Below, in pieces: positions 12,240 through 24,100 of a stretch of 64,000 bases of DNA. Both the position numbers and the translations under genes were made by a program. The notes under the pieces were generated by a model. The model was not told the DNA's origin, did no database searches, and saw only the letters and a list, made by a program, of their open reading frames with translations. How positions within the stretch are numbered: the stretch's first letter is position 1; the number at the start of each line of letters is the position of its first letter. The DNA is taken from the NCBI GenBank assembly GCA_020002185.1, contig CM034533.1, positions 48,644,346 through 48,708,345 on the forward strand, given 5' to 3'. This stretch comes from Paraescarpia echinospica. Its lineage: Eukaryota; Annelida; Polychaeta; Sabellida; Siboglinidae.

Positions 12240-12553
12240 GTGTGTGGCCACCGTTGGCTGCGATACGCCTGCATGAGTTCCCGTGTGTTGGTCGGCCTCT
12301 GAGCCCTTCGTCAAGAGCGCTTTTAAAGCTCATCCGTCAGGTGTTCGACATGGCTCAGATCAGGTGTGACTGCGACAGCCTCATCCAGTAGGAAAACAGT
12401 GTTGCTGGAATGCCGCGACGTCGGAATGAACTTGAAGGAAGGTATCAGATCAGGCCTCATTAGGTTGTAGATGTATCCATGTGCGCTGTGGTTCCCATCA
12501 ATCACCACCAGATGAGGTATGTGGTGTCTAAACTTGCCACACATTCGGACCAC
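12240..12553 (-). pseudogene. Tc1/mariner-like transposase remnant
   Basis: The minus-strand peptide contains VVIDGNHSAHG, which sits where Tc1-type transposases have their second catalytic Asp region, then TPDLSHVEHLTDEL, resembling the DLSPIEHLWDEL block near the third acidic residue. The frame breaks after this and continues as PTNTRELMQAYRSQRWPHTL. Only the C-terminal part is present. The call rests on two short motifs. Confidence 0.5.
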
Positions 12554-12982
12554 ACCTGCGGGTTTGACGGACCCTTATAAGGTATCCGTCCAGCCAGGGC
12601 ACTATACTATGAAGCCTCCTTCTAACTGTCGAGTTGCTGCTTTGCTGTTTATGACCTGTGTGCATGGGTTATGACCTGTGTGGATGAATTATGACCTATG
12701 TGAATGAATTATGACGTGTGTGGATGGGTTATGGCCTTTTTGAGGGTGTGTTATGACCTTTGTGAATGGAGCCATATCATCACGATGCGGTGAGTGCAAC
12801 TTCCAACAGGCCGAGTCATGGTTGCGCTCATCACTTGGTAGTTAGTAGGCGCCGCATGTTGAGTTCTAAAACATTATATGGTGACCTTTTTGTTGTCTGT
12901 ATCTAGACTACACATGTCAACCCTTAAAATCGCACCAGTCTTTAATCAATTTACTATTACCAACATGGCGTGATTAACACTA
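12554..12982. other. No gene seen
   Basis: A few imperfect copies of a TTATGACCTGTGTGGATG unit lie at about 12650-12760. Nothing else stands out. Confidence 0.35.
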
Positions 12983-13118
12983 GGGACCGGTTTCATGAAG
13001 CGGCTAAGAACGTTTTAACGCTAAGATGATTTTTTTATATAAGCGAGCGTAGGAGTTTACACAAATACGTGACGCTAAGTAATTGCGTATCTTTAAGTAC
13101 GCTTCATGAAACCGGCCC
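12983..13118. mobile_element. MITE (136 bp) with ACCGGTTTCATGAAGCG termini
   Basis: The left end GGGACCGGTTTCATGAAGCG and right end GCTTCATGAAACCGGCCC are inverted copies, enclosing an AT-richer centre with no coding capacity. This is the classic layout of a miniature inverted-repeat element. Confidence 0.85.
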
Positions 13119-14488
13119 ACCTAATGAAACGAAGCGTATATATATATATATATATATATACGTATATATATATATATATACGGTTGGTTTATAAATAGAA
13201 CTATGAGTCTGTTGTTCAGAATCGATGTCATAATTTGCAGACCCCTATACTCAAATGGCTTCAGTATTGTTTTCTTTGTTACCACAATATCCTGCTGTGG
13301 GTTGGAGGTCGTCTCGTACTCATCGACCGGTTTCACTCATTGTAGACACTGTAGATTATATAACGGCCAAAAAACCTGTGTACATATACACCGTCATGGT
13401 TCACTGACTACGGTATTATTAGAACACATTAGGCCGTGTGGAATAAAATAGTTCAGCCGAACTTCAGCGTACACGAATTACCCTCGGTAGCCGTATGATA
13501 CAGTGACGAAATTGGTAGACATTGTTTAAGTCAATTTATAAACCTATATACTTTAAGAATTTAACAAGTTAATCGTACACAATTTTGCGAGAGGCAACTT
13601 CTATTTATATGCTTATGTGTACGCGTGCTCGTGTGCATGTTCGTGCACACACACATATATATATATATAATACGAACGCACGTACGAACACACACTTAGA
13701 CGACACACGTGATGTTCACACTCCGTGTTGATACTACGGTAGTATTTGTGCAATGTCTGTACATTATTTTGGGAACATAAACAAGAATTCCGGTACTGCG
13801 GCCTATCGCTGCAGTCTTCAACTCGGCTTTGTCTCGTCGCTGTACAAGCGCCTCGTCACAACACAGCGAGACGGCGAAGGTGGGCGGACAGAACAACCTG
13901 TCGTGTGAGTTCAGGTGCGGACGGCACTCGACGGGTCATAGACTCTTGTCAATTTCCAAGTAGAATGTACAACCTCTTCCAAGTAGAATGTACAACCTCT
14001 TCCAAGTAGAATGTACAACCTCTTGATTCACTAAAGGAGGCGGAGATTAGTAGGCCAACACATTTAACAATGTCTTAAGTTGCATAAACAGTTCGCGTTA
14101 CCATTACTATTTGGTAATTGTAATGCATTGATATGCTATTTCTATTTTATTATACAGCCTTATGGTCACCTTAAATTATTTAAAGTTGTAAGTATTCTTT
14201 GATGATTTTTTCAATTTACAACTCGAGCGCTGCGCCGATGGCAACGAACCTTTTGTAGAACTAGATAAAAGCAATGTTAAGTTTGAGTACAACTTTAAAT
14301 AATGACAAGGGAATCACATCAATGCGAAAGTGGCGAAGATATATTAGTTGCACTGACAACAATTTCACTCATTGTGCTACAAAACGCTGCAACCACGATT
14401 CACACCAAGAACTGCTGAAGTATCACTAGTAACAGCGGCAGTTTTCATAAGTGTGTTTCGTGTTAAAGTGCGTTGTCCTCCACTCCAG
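13119..14488. other. No gene seen; microsatellites and a 3x24 bp repeat
   Basis: TA microsatellites lie at 13138-13182 and 13652-13670. Three copies of a 24-25 bp unit (CCAAGTAGAATGTACAACCT) lie at about 13958-14022. I searched this stretch for the missing first exon of the downstream galactosidase gene and did not find it. Confidence 0.4.
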
Positions 14489-14663
14489 AGAGCGGCTGCT
14501 GATGCAGATGGCGGACGCGATGGCTGCTAACGGGTACAAGGACGCTGGCTACGAGTACATCACAGTCGACGACTGCTGGCCCGCCGACAAGAGAGACAAA
14601 GACTGGCGACTTCAACCTGACCCGACGAGGTTCCCCCACGGAATGAAGGCGCTCGCTGACTAC
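14489..14663 (+). CDS. GLA: Alpha-galactosidase A-like gene, first exon found
   Basis: The gene encodes a lysosomal glycoside hydrolase (GH27) that removes terminal alpha-galactose from glycolipids and glycoproteins. This exon follows a CCAG acceptor and ends TAC before GTATGT. It encodes ERLLMQMADAMAANGYKDAG, then YEYITVDDCW, the conserved Asp-Asp-Cys-Trp at the active-site rim, and a TRFPHGMKALADY end. Human GLA and NAGA have the equivalent segment near residues 65-120. An upstream exon for the signal peptide and the PMGW region should exist, but I cannot find it in the window. All joins between the six exons keep the frame (phases 0,1,0,0,0). No stop interrupts any of them. Confidence 0.85.
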
Positions 14664-14952
14664 GTATGTACCGCCGTCTTCCTGTGTGTTGGTGTTAAAC
14701 CTGGAACTCACAACCAGAGTCCCGTCTTTTTGAGTGTGTAAAAGAAGTATGCATGGTATTAGTAGTTTTAACATGTAAGCCGCTTATTGTGAAACTAAAC
14801 ATGCTCCAAGAGCGCTTACTTTTTGTATTACTGTTATATGGACACATGTATATCGTGACCGTTAACGATGTGTTCTGTGGTAGGCCGCCGTCATAACATG
14901 TGTTTTCTTTCGCAAGTAATGTAGGTCACATAGCACACACACTGGACTATAA

Positions 14953-16559
14953 TCCAGGCATTTTATGGCAAATATAGGGTCAACCTCGAACAAATTGCAA
15001 CAGAAAGTATCTCAACTGTTGTATACTCAGGAAGTTATCCTGTATAACATATAAAAAAATCTATCAGAATTCTTCAACGGGAAAGTACTTAAATTAGGGT
15101 AAATATTTTCGCTATTTACTCAATGTTAAAAATCCTATTTTCCAATATAGGCCTAGGTTTTAAAAAGTGCTCTAGAAAAAGTGAATGTGGCATTTTAGAG
15201 TAAAATTGTAACATCTTTATGTATTTTGACCTCCTGATTCCAAAAATGACTGTTACCAGGCTGGATTCTGGCCCTATCATCCTCAAAATGGCGATTCAAA
15301 ATGGCCGCCACCCTTCACAATATATGTCGTATCTCGGTTCCTAAGCAATGTAGAAGGTCAATTTTGGTGGTTATTCCGACATTTTCCGGGTAGAGGAATT
15401 CAACTATAATAGTTTCAGTTAGGTGCATGGCCGCCATTTTGAAATAAAAAATGGCCGCCGTTGCCATTTAACACCGTTATCGTCATATATCGGTTTCTAA
15501 ATCCACATAGAAGATTAACTTGTGTGGCCATACCTGTATAATCCAAATATGAGTGTCATCAAACAGAAACTTGAACCTTAACTTTCAAAATGGCGATTCA
15601 AAATGGCCACCACCCTTCATAATATCTGTCCTATCTCGGTTCCTAAGCCAGGTCAATATTTTGGTGGTTATTCCCACATTTTCAGTGTCGAGGAATTAAC
15701 ATAAGACAGTTTCAGTTACTCTCTCTCTCTCTCCATCCCCATTCTTCTGGCAGAAATTCATTTCCAAAGCCTTTCCATTGCTGGATTTGGTAATACACCC
15801 AGAGACTGTGGTATTTTCTGCGGCCGACTTAGGTGGTAAACTCTCAGGTTGGACGTGGAAAGGCCTGGAAGACACTTTCTCGCAGAACCGCTTATATCTC
15901 AGGTAGTCAAGTGTGTCTCCAGGTTTCCCATTGTACAGGCTCACCAGGACTTGCTCCCCTGCCGCCGAAACATCTTGTGTGGAAGCTGATTGCGTGTTAA
16001 ACACTTTAGCATGCTCGCGAAAGTGATAGCTTGATTTGAATATCTTGAGGGATTCCCCCTTCCCGATGCCGTATAGACGGGAGGTTGTGTCACTTCATAG
16101 GACAGCAGGCAGAAAGAGGATGTGAGTGACCATCACGTGGCCTAGATGTTTCTTGACAGCCTTAATATTCCAGTCACGATGGTTTTGTGTGTTCTTCTTC
16201 GGCATTGGTCGGAAGAATAGGTCACGAGAATCTAGGCTTGCATGATAGCAGAGCAGGATGAGCAGATTTGCTAACACTTTTTTGGATTCAGGAGGTCAAA
16301 GTACATAAAGGTGTTACAACTTTTACTTTAAAATGCCGCATTCACTTTTTAAAATCTGGGCCTAGTCTATTATATGAAAATAGGATTTTTAACATGGGGT
16401 AAATACCGAAACTATTTACCCCAATTTACATACTTTTCCCTTGAAGAATTCTGGTAGACTTTTTATATGTTATACAGGACACCTTCCTGAGTATAAAACA
16501 GTTGAGATACTTTGCGTTGCAATTTGTTCGAGGTCAAGCTGAGCTGTATAATGCCTGGA
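14953..16559. mobile_element. 1.6 kb element with about 280 bp terminal inverted repeats
   Basis: The left arm (14953-15243) starts TCCAGGCATTTTAT and contains ACCTCGAACAAATTGCAAC and TAACATATAAAAAAATCTA. The right arm (16284-16559) is its inverted copy, ending TGCCTGGA. Between the arms are two copies of an AAAATGGCGATTCAAAATGG block and a decayed minus-strand coding region. It sits in the first intron seen of the galactosidase gene. Confidence 0.8.
15700..16277 (-). pseudogene. Decayed gene inside the 1.6 kb element
   Basis: Minus-strand blocks are LFFRPMPKKNTQNHRDWNIK at the start, a HILFLPAVL segment broken by a stop, a YGIGKGESLKIFKSS region, then AAGEQVLVSLYNGKPGDTLD, YLRYKRF and SLPPKSAAENTTV. 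I recognise these as one many-copy invertebrate transposon-like family of unknown class, probably related to the pieces at 4950-9210. At least one in-frame stop separates the two open parts, so it is not functional. Confidence 0.5.
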
Positions 16560-16803
16560 CTAGTATGACCATCAACGTGCTTCTACAATGGTTGGTTAGT
16601 ATTGTACTATTCACGTGCATAATATATAAAAAGAACACAATTATAATATATTGATATGTTGCGCAGGGAAAATGCGTGCGTAATCCTGTTCAAGCAATGT
16701 AAATGGCCGATTCCTTTCGAGGTGGTTATAAGCCAAGACAGAGTGTAATATTTATATAAGAAAACAATCAGCATCCTGTAAAGCCACCGTTGTCGGCCGA
16801 CAG

Positions 16804-16978
16804 ATCCACTCTAGAGGCCTGAAACTGGGAGTGTACGTGGATGTGGGTCGGCATACGTGTGCGGGGGCGCCCGGCTCCCAGGACCACTACCAGCTGGACG
16901 CCGAGACATTCGCCGCGTGGGGCGTCGACATGCTCAAGTTCGACGGCTGCAACACGGACGAACAGCACTATCAGTACG
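16804..16978 (+). CDS. GLA: Alpha-galactosidase A-like gene, second exon found
   Basis: Runs from a GACAG acceptor to TACG before GTAAGA. It encodes [17 protein letters not shown], the strand with the conserved Cys, then [19 protein letters not shown]. The Asp of KFDGC is the catalytic nucleophile of GH27. The exon ends in phase 1. Its last 17 bases plus the start of the intron form the unit of the long minisatellite that follows. Confidence 0.9.
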
Positions 16979-18246
16979 GTAAGAGCAGTACTATCAGTAG
17001 GATAAGAGCAGCACTGCCAGTACGGTAAGAGCAGCACTACCAGTAAGGTATGAGCAGCACTGCCAGTACGATAAGAACAGCACTGCCAGTACGATAAGAG
17101 CAGCACTAACAGTACGGTAAGAACAGCACTGCCAGTACGGTAAGAGCAGCACTGCCAGTACGGTAAGACCAGCACTATCAGTACGGTAAGAACAGCACTG
17201 CCAGTACGGTAAGAGCAGCACTACGAGTAAGGTATGAGCAGCACTGCCAGTACGGTAAGAACAGCACTGCTAGTACGGTAAGACCAGCACTACCATTACG
17301 GTAAGAACAGCACTGCCAGTACGGTAAGAACAGCACTACCAGTAAGATATGAGCAGCACTACCAGTACGGTAAGAACAGCACTGCCAATACGGTAAGAGC
17401 AGCACTGCCAGTACGGTAAAACCAGCACTACCAGTACGGTAAGAACAGCACTGCCAGTACGGTGAGAGCAGCACTACCAGTAAGGTATGAGCAGCACTAC
17501 CAGTACGGTAAGACAAGCACTACCAGTACGGTAAGACAAGCACTACCAGTACGGTAAGAACAGCACTGCCAGTACGGTAAGAGCAGCACTACCAGTCCTT
17601 TAAGACAAGCACTACCAGTACGGTAAGAACAGCACTGCCAGTACGGTAAGAGCAGCACTACCAGTAAGGTATGAGCAGCACTGCCAGTACGGTAAGACCA
17701 GCACTACCAGTACGTTAAGAACAGCACTGCCCGTACGATAAGAGCAGCACTACCAGTAAGGTATGAGCAGCACTGCCAGTACGGTAAGAGCAGCACTACC
17801 AGTACGGTAAGAGCAGCACTACCAGTACGGTAAGAACAGCACTGCCAGTACGGTAAGAGCAGCACTACCAGTAAGGTATGAGCAGCACTACCATTACGGT
17901 AAGAACAGCACTGCCAGTACGGTAAGAGCAGCACTGCCAGTAAGGTATGAGCAGCACTACCATTACGGTAAGAACAGCACTGCCAGTACGGTAAGAGCAG
18001 CACTACCAGTAAGGTATGAGCAGCACTACCATTACGGTAAGAACAGCACTGCCAGTACGGTAAGAGCAGCACTGCCAGTACGGTAAGACCAGCACTACCA
18101 GTACGGTAAGAACAGCACTGCCAGTACGGTAAGAGCAGCACTACCAGTAAGGTATGAGCAGCACTACCAGTACGGTAAGAACAGCACTGCCAGTACGGTA
18201 AGAACAGCACTGCCAGTACGGTAAGAGCAGCACTGCCAGTACAGTA
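16962..18246. repeat. 23-bp minisatellite made of the exon-intron junction
   Basis: About 55 tandem copies of a 23 bp unit (CAGCACTGCCAGTACG then GTAAGAG) begin with the exon end itself. Nearly every copy retains a GTAAGA or GTATGA donor. The long minus-strand open frames across it are an effect of the repeat, not genes. Confidence 0.95.
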
Positions 18247-18477
18247 TGGTCGCCTGGTCTCATAGTCAAATAGAGTCTCTGTCTCGATTTATTCATTTAT
18301 TGCGTCACATTGAGTATGTTTGCGACGTTTAATTATAAGTAATTTTGTAATATATTTTTTATAGAATTTTGATGTCACTAATGTTCAATACGTTATAAAA
18401 ATGTAAATAAATAGTTAATTAAATATACTGTACATGAGCCTGTATGCTGTAATGTCTGTTCAATGTTGCCAATTTAG

Positions 18478-18572
18478 GCTACCCGGCAATGGCGACGTTT
18501 CTCAACAAGACGGGGAGACACGTGATGTATTCGTGCGAGTGGCCGTTGTACGAGAGGTATATAGGAGTGAAG
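18478..18572 (+). CDS. GLA: Alpha-galactosidase A-like gene, third exon found
   Basis: Follows AATTTAG and ends AAG before GTGAGT. Together with the phase-1 base of the previous exon it encodes GYPAMATFLNKTGRHVMYSC then EWPLYERYIGVK. In human enzymes the two specificity residues lie here: Glu and Leu (CEWPLY) in alpha-galactosidase A, Ser and Ala in N-acetylgalactosaminidase. This gene has Glu and Leu, which argues for galactosidase activity. Confidence 0.85.
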
Positions 18573-19064
18573 GTGAGTGGGCTTAGAGGACCGATGGTAC
18601 GGACTGGACAAGAATATAATACCAACTGTACATACTTTATATACACGAGGGTCCGAAGGCAAGTTTGGATGACAGCGTCTGACAGTCAAATTTGTTAACT
18701 TTATATTTTACGCTAAATGTTTAACAAGAACAAGATTTAACAAGATTGCCATCCAGAAAACTAACTCTAGATGACAAGGTGGACAAGGAAGCCTTTTGGC
18801 TTATCGAAAGTCCAATACTTTTTATCTACGTGTATCTCGCCCTTTTAAGGTATGTGAATATATGTATGTATATATGTGTGTATATGTGTGTATACATACA
18901 TGTATATAATTATATATATAAATACATGTCAGGGGTAAATTTACACAAAAGTCAATGACTTCGTATTTACCCCCTTCAAACATTGTATATTCTCACTTGT
19001 ATTATAGTTAAACTTGTTTGGTTGTCTTGTCTTGTATATATTGTTATCAATGTTCTGAATAAAC
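18573..19064. other. Intronic sequence, no feature
   Basis: Start of the 4.75 kb intron 18573-23326. It contains TATA/TGTA simple repeats near 18855-18930 and nothing else that I recognise. Confidence 0.4.
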
Positions 19065-20164
19065 GTTCATTTAATTCAATTCAATTCAATGTGTCGATTT
19101 TATATTGCCCAACGCTACTAGCACCAACACAATCAGGACATAATCTGTTCCAATCATTTACAGTCCTTTGTGAGAATGAGAACTTTCTTATATTTAATCT
19201 ACACCGCTCCTTTACTAAAGTAACTTCATGTCCTCTGGTCATTCTATCTTTCTTAACTGAAACAAAAATATTTCTATCAATATTTTCCTAACCATTCAAT
19301 ATTTTAAACACTTCTATCTGATCTCCTCTCAATCTCCTGGTCTTTAGTGTTGTTAAACCACATTTTTAGGCGTATTTCATAACTTAGATCCCTCGGTTTT
19401 AGTTTCATTTTAGTTGCTCTGCACTCTGTCTAGCATATCTATGTCCTTCCTGCGATATGGCCTCCATGCTTGAATACAATATTCTAAATGAGGCCTAACT
19501 ATTGTTTTGTACAGCGGTAATATTAGCACTTTTTTCTTATATGTTATGTTTCGCCTAATTAATCCAATGATTTGATTTCCCTTTGAAGCTGCAATTCCGC
19601 ACTGCTCTGAAACATTCATATCAGCACTAATGGTTAACCCTAAGTTTTTTTCTTTTACAGTAGTACTTAGTACAGAACCTCCCATTGTATATCTTCGTTA
19701 CCATGTCCTGTGTGGAGGCATTTAAATTTCCCAAAATTGAACAACATTTGCCATTTTTCAGACCATTTTATCAATTTGTTAAGATCATTTTGTAAATATT
19801 GTCTATCTTCATCACGTTTAATACTTCTAAACAGTTTTGTATCATCCGCAAATTTCAACACCTTGCTTGTTATATCATCGTCCAAATCGTTGATATATAT
19901 TAATAAAAATATAGGTCCCAGTACTGATCCCTGTGGTACCCCACTCAAAACTGATTTCCAGTTTGAAGCCTCCCCATTAACTACTACACGTTGTCTTCTG
20001 TCACTCAGCCATTTTTCTATCCAGTTTATTATACCATTTTCTATGCCATGGGCCTTTAGTTTAAGCAGTAATCTTTGATGTGGCACTTTGTCGAAAGCTT
20101 TCTGAAAATCTAAGTAGATGATATCAACTGGTGATCCCTCGTCTACCCACTTAGTCTTCCACAA
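19065..20164 (-). pseudogene. LINE (L2/CR1-like) reverse transcriptase, 3' half
   Basis: On the minus strand, 19667-20164 encodes YLDFQKAFDKVPHQRLL, GVPQGSVLGPIFLLIYINDL and the catalytic FADDTKLF. Then 19410-19685 gives KNLGLTISADMN and the LEYCIQAWRPY block. Decayed remains of the RRLRGDQIEVFKILN and RKFSFSQRTVNDWN segments continue to about 19090. The 3' end carries ATTCA/ATTGA repeats near 19073-19090. Frameshifts and stops make it inactive. The matching endonuclease is at 22632-23215, separated by a Gypsy fragment. Confidence 0.8.
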
Positions 20165-20663
20165 AAAAAAACATATTTGTTAAGCATGACCTCGCTTTTA
20201 GAAACCCATGTTGAGATGAGTTTATCAAGTTATGTTTAACAAGAAATCCACCATGTTATAAAATAGTGACACGTACATCGTGGCTTCGGTGACAGAACTA
20301 ACTTCTTTATTCACGTAATTACAGAAGAGTTCCAACACGTTTATATCACTATAAACTATACGACAGGTGGCAGCATCAGACGGTGTTAAATTGATTACAT
20401 CTCCCCAAACTTTATACAATTGTTTTGCAAATAAACAAAATATCTCCTGATATGTTGAAACTATACACAGTACACAGTGTTGAAACTACATCACTGTTTA
20501 CAGAAACTAGGCAGGTTTGCACGAAAACCTTCAAACCGTTTGGTTACACTCTTAACCCTAGGTGGACGACTGGGTGGAGTATGCACGGAAGGGGAAAGAC
20601 TCGTACTAGCCTCAGTTGAGTATGGAGATCCCACTGGATAACGTACTGGAACAATTGGGGGTA
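20165..20663. other. No gene seen; between LINE and Gypsy fragments
   Basis: Retroelement-flanking sequence, possibly LINE middle region or degraded LTR. No coding similarity is recognised. Confidence 0.3.
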
Positions 20664-22600
20664 CTACAGTAGGACTGGGTCAGGTTCAACTGGCCTGTAT
20701 TGCAACGGCTCAATGTCAGTGCTGACTCTGCGAAAATGACTTTTGTTTCGCGCTTTGACCTCCTGGCCTCTTTGTGCTGTTACCATTGTACCTTTCCTGT
20801 CTATGACCTCGAAAGGCTCATGTTGGAATTTGGGCACTAGTTTCCCTTGTTGTGCCACATTCTTCAACAACACTTTGTTTCCGATACCAATGTCAGACTT
20901 GGTTATCTTTCGTCGTGCTTCCGCATATTCCTTCATCTTGTTCTTTGTCGCCCAATCCTTTTGACGGAGTGTTTCATCCATTTCCTCAGCATGCACCTGG
21001 GGTAGCTTCATCTTCAACGGTACACCATTCAACACCGTTGCTGGTGGTAATCCTGTCGAGGTATGCGGGGTTGCCCTGTAGTTTCTAAGAAACCGGTACA
21101 ACTCTCGCTTCCAGGGTTTACCTTCTACCTGTGCACATTTGCAGACTTTGCCTATGGTTCTTGTGAACCTCTCGGCTACACCATTCGCCTCTGGCCAATA
21201 TGGTGTTACTCTTTGGTGGAGAAAACCTAGGTTGACAGCAAACCTCTTACACTCTTCTCTTTGGAACGGTGTTCCATTGTCTGTTTTCAGGTTGTCGGGA
21301 GTATCTCTTGACGAGAATATCTTCTCGAAGACAGGAAACTGTTTGAGCCGACAGGGATCTTATCACTTCGACTTCAGGGAATCTGGAGTACTCGTCCATG
21401 ACAACAAGGAGGTAGTCACCTGTAGGTAATGGTCCATAAAATGTGCGGATAGATGAGACTATTTCCTTGACGGAAGATCATGACCAATGGTTCCCTTGGC
21501 TTTGGATCATAAGCCGTTTTGCACGCTACACATTCGTCAAGTAGCTTGGCTACCATAGCGTCAATTCTGGGAAACCAGACTTTCTCTCTGAGGAGAGCTT
21601 TGGTCTTGTTTATCCCTTGATGCCCTTCGTGAGCCAGATGGATTACGCTGTGCTGCAGACTCACTGGAACCCCAATACGGGTTCCTCTCAACACTAATCC
21701 ATCTCGTGTTACAGTGAGTTCATTTCCAACTCTGCTGTACGATTGCATCGCTTCAAAGTCCACACTTGGATCTTGTCCATATTTTGTTTCAAGCATGCAC
21801 CATTTTCCAGTTAACAGAAGATCTTTCACAGCACTCACAGTTTGGTCTGCCAACGTTGCTTCTAAGACTTCTGTACTACGCATTGCTTTTGCGATACTTT
21901 CCTCAGTGACGAAGTTCACATACTCTTCTGCCACAAGTTCTTCTCGAGAACTTCTGTCTGACACTTGCGGATGGCGAGATCAGTAATCCGACGGATTATC
22001 TTTACCCTGACGGTACTCGCTAACTGGCTGGTACGGCAGCAGCCTCATAGCCCATCTTTCCAGTCTCAGGGGCAGCTTGGCGCCGGGGTTTCCATACAAC
22101 TTTATTAACGGCTTGTTGTCAGTTATCACTTTCACTGGCGCCCCGTACACATACACATGAAAGTATTCGCAGGCCCAGACAACTGCCAGCGCTTCTTCGC
22201 ATTGTTCAGTTTTTGAACAATGTCATCAACTGTAGGCGACGGGTGTCGCTCTCTCGTGATTGCTTTGTTCGCCTGTCGCATATTGACACAGATACGAACC
22301 TCACCGGGCCTTTTGGGTTTCGGTACCACCAATATTGGGGACACCCAGGGAGTTGGACCCTCTACCCTTTCGATCACATCATTCCTTTTCAACTCAAGCA
22401 GTTCCTTTGTAACCTTTTGACGTTCATGAAAAGGGATTCTTCTGTGGCGCTGAGCAACAGGGGGGATAGCTTCATTGATGTGAAGCTTTACCTCAAAATT
22501 CTTTAACCTACCGATACCCTCAAATACCTTCGGGTATTTCTTCACTTCTGGCCACTCTATCTTTGCTAAATATTTCCTCATTACCTTATATCTTCCTCTG
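20664..22600 (-). pseudogene. Ty3/Gypsy retrotransposon pol fragment
   Basis: Domain order on the minus strand is that of Gypsy pol. The RT N-terminus at 22132-22581 has RRIPFHERQKVTKEL, GPTPWVSPILVVPK and RICVNMRQAN. An RNase H tail near 22000-22130 has VITDNKPLIKL. An integrase zinc-binding domain at 21416-21964 has HLAHEGHQGINKTKALLREK and CVACKT. An integrase core broken by frameshifts follows, then the C-terminal part at 20664-21101 has FLRNYRATPHTSTGLPP. The RT palm, including its YxDD box, is missing, so there is an internal deletion. No LTRs are evident. It lies between the two halves of a LINE in the same orientation, inside a galactosidase intron. Confidence 0.85.
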
Positions 22601-22631
22601 CGAAAATTTCTCCTGAACTGCTTTTTATTAT

Positions 22632-23215
22632 TTATTTCTGATTTTTTATGTTGATGATAAAATGTATCTGGTTGTGATCACTACTTCCCAGTGGCTCGCA
22701 TAATTTGACATTGTCAACTAATTCATTCTGGGAGGACAAAACTATGTCTAACACATTCTCACCCCTGGTTGGCTCTAACACATGTTGAGAAAGGAAACTG
22801 TCTTGTACTAAAACTAAAAACTTGTGGTCCTTACTCCCCGTACTCTGTAGAGATTTCCATTGTATATGACCATGGTTAAAATCTCCCATAATAATACAGT
22901 CCCGTTTGCTAACTTCCCATATAACGTTTTGTACTTTTTCATTCTCTTCTACACTTATGTTTAGATTTCAATAAACTAACCCCACCTTTAACGTTGAGTT
23001 TCCTGTAACTATGTTACACCAAACAGCTTCTTCGCAATCTGCTTCTCTTTCTAATTTTATTTCATGAGCCTGGATAGATTTTTGAACATATAAAATAACT
23101 CCACCTCCCTTTCTTCCTATTCTATCTTTCCTGAACATGACATAGCCTGTTAGTCCTAATTCGGCATCTGATATACCAGTGGTGGCCCTTGATTCGGTTA
23201 TACCTATTATGTGAT
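22632..23215 (-). pseudogene. LINE endonuclease (AP-endonuclease-like) fragment
   Basis: Minus strand 23215 to 22632 reads RATTGISDAELGLTGYVMFR, a GGGVILYVQKS segment, then after a stop MGDFNHGHIQWKSLQSTGS and GSSDHNQIHF. The GDFN and SDH motifs are the catalytic-site signatures of LINE endonucleases. At least one in-frame stop is present (near 22970). The orientation and type fit the reverse transcriptase at 19065-20164 as one element split by the Gypsy fragment. Confidence 0.75.
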
Positions 23216-23326
23216 GGGAGATGTGGCGACCTTTGTTTGATGAATGCTACATGACCAAATAAGGGCGGGCAACACTTTTGGGATACTTGTAGACCTCTTC
23301 ATTGCGGAGTGATACTTGTGTTGCAG

Positions 23327-23488
23327 CCGAACTACACCCATGTGGCGGAGTGGTGCAACACGTTCCGCGTGTACGGGGACATCTATGACAGTCTGCAGAG
23401 CATCATGAGTATCGTCGACTGGTACGGTGACAACCAAGGCCACTTCCTTGAGGCCGCCGGGCCGGGCCACTTCACAGACGCTGACATG
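23327..23488 (+). CDS. GLA: Alpha-galactosidase A-like gene, fourth exon found
   Basis: Runs from TTGCAG to ATG before GTCAGT. It encodes PNYTHVAEWCNTFRVYGDIY, DSLQSIMSIVDWYGDN, then EAAGPGHFTDADM. The first Asp of TDADM is at the position of the GH27 acid/base catalyst (GGWNDPDM in the human enzyme). The neighbouring Gly-Trp-Asn is changed to His-Phe-Thr, which is unusual but keeps the catalytic Asp. PNYT is a potential N-glycosylation site. Confidence 0.85.
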
Positions 23489-23902
23489 GTCAGTTCCTGA
23501 CCGCTCGGTTCGCTGACAGCTCCGGATCGTTGACCGATGGGTCGTAGAGGTTCTATTACCGTCTATATTCTATCACATCTTGTTTTGGCGCATTAAGGAA
23601 ATTACATCAGAATGATGTCGATCGTTACTAAGCACTAGCACTCATTTTAGCTGTCAAAGTTGTCGTGGTAATAATAATAATTATTATTATTATGTATTGT
23701 TTTGTAGGCATATAGTTGCTGTTCTTCTCGTTATTAGTATTAATGCCATCATCAAAGAGGATTTACTCTACGTTAGATTGTGAAAACAGAATAATAACTA
23801 ATAAGTTGTAATACGATAACACTAAGCTGTGACTGCACATAGATCCTGTTCAGTAAGTGCACGAACTTATAGCTATAACTGCCTACCTCGCTTCCTCCCT
23901 AG
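23489..23902. other. Intron of the galactosidase gene, no feature
   Basis: GT-AG intron with a short AAT/TTA-rich tract. I see nothing else. Confidence 0.6.
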
Positions 23903-24100
23903 ATGGTGGTCGGCAACTACGGGTTGAGCCGGGACGAGGAGCGGGTGCAGTTTGGGATGTGGGCGATGTTCGCATCCCCCCTCCTTATGTCCGTCGACCT
24001 GAGGAAGGTCCGCCCTGAATCCCGGGCCCTGCTCCAGAACAAACGCGTCATCTCCATCAACCAGGATCCACTCGGCATCCCCGGCCGTAGGATCCTCAAT
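23903..24100 (+). CDS. GLA: Alpha-galactosidase A-like gene, fifth exon found
   Basis: Runs from CCCTAG to CTCAAT before GTAAGTG, phase 0 at both ends. It encodes MVVGNYGLSRDEERVQFGMW, AMFASPLLMSVDLRK, ALLQNKRVISINQDPLG and IPGRRILN. NYGLS, LWA.-type AMFASPL and INQDPLG are the conserved end of the GH27 barrel. The last 38 bases plus the intron start are the unit of the 50-bp array that follows. Confidence 0.9.

Larger units (their letters stand above)
14664..16803 (+). other. Intron of the galactosidase gene, containing a transposon
   Basis: GT-AG intron (GTATGT to GACAG). Most of it is the inverted-repeat element at 14953-16559. Confidence 0.7.

Noticed and set aside
16768..18210. Long minus-strand ORFs rich in Leu, Tyr and Cys
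   Set aside because: They are translations of the 23-bp splice-junction array; the peptide merely repeats the unit.
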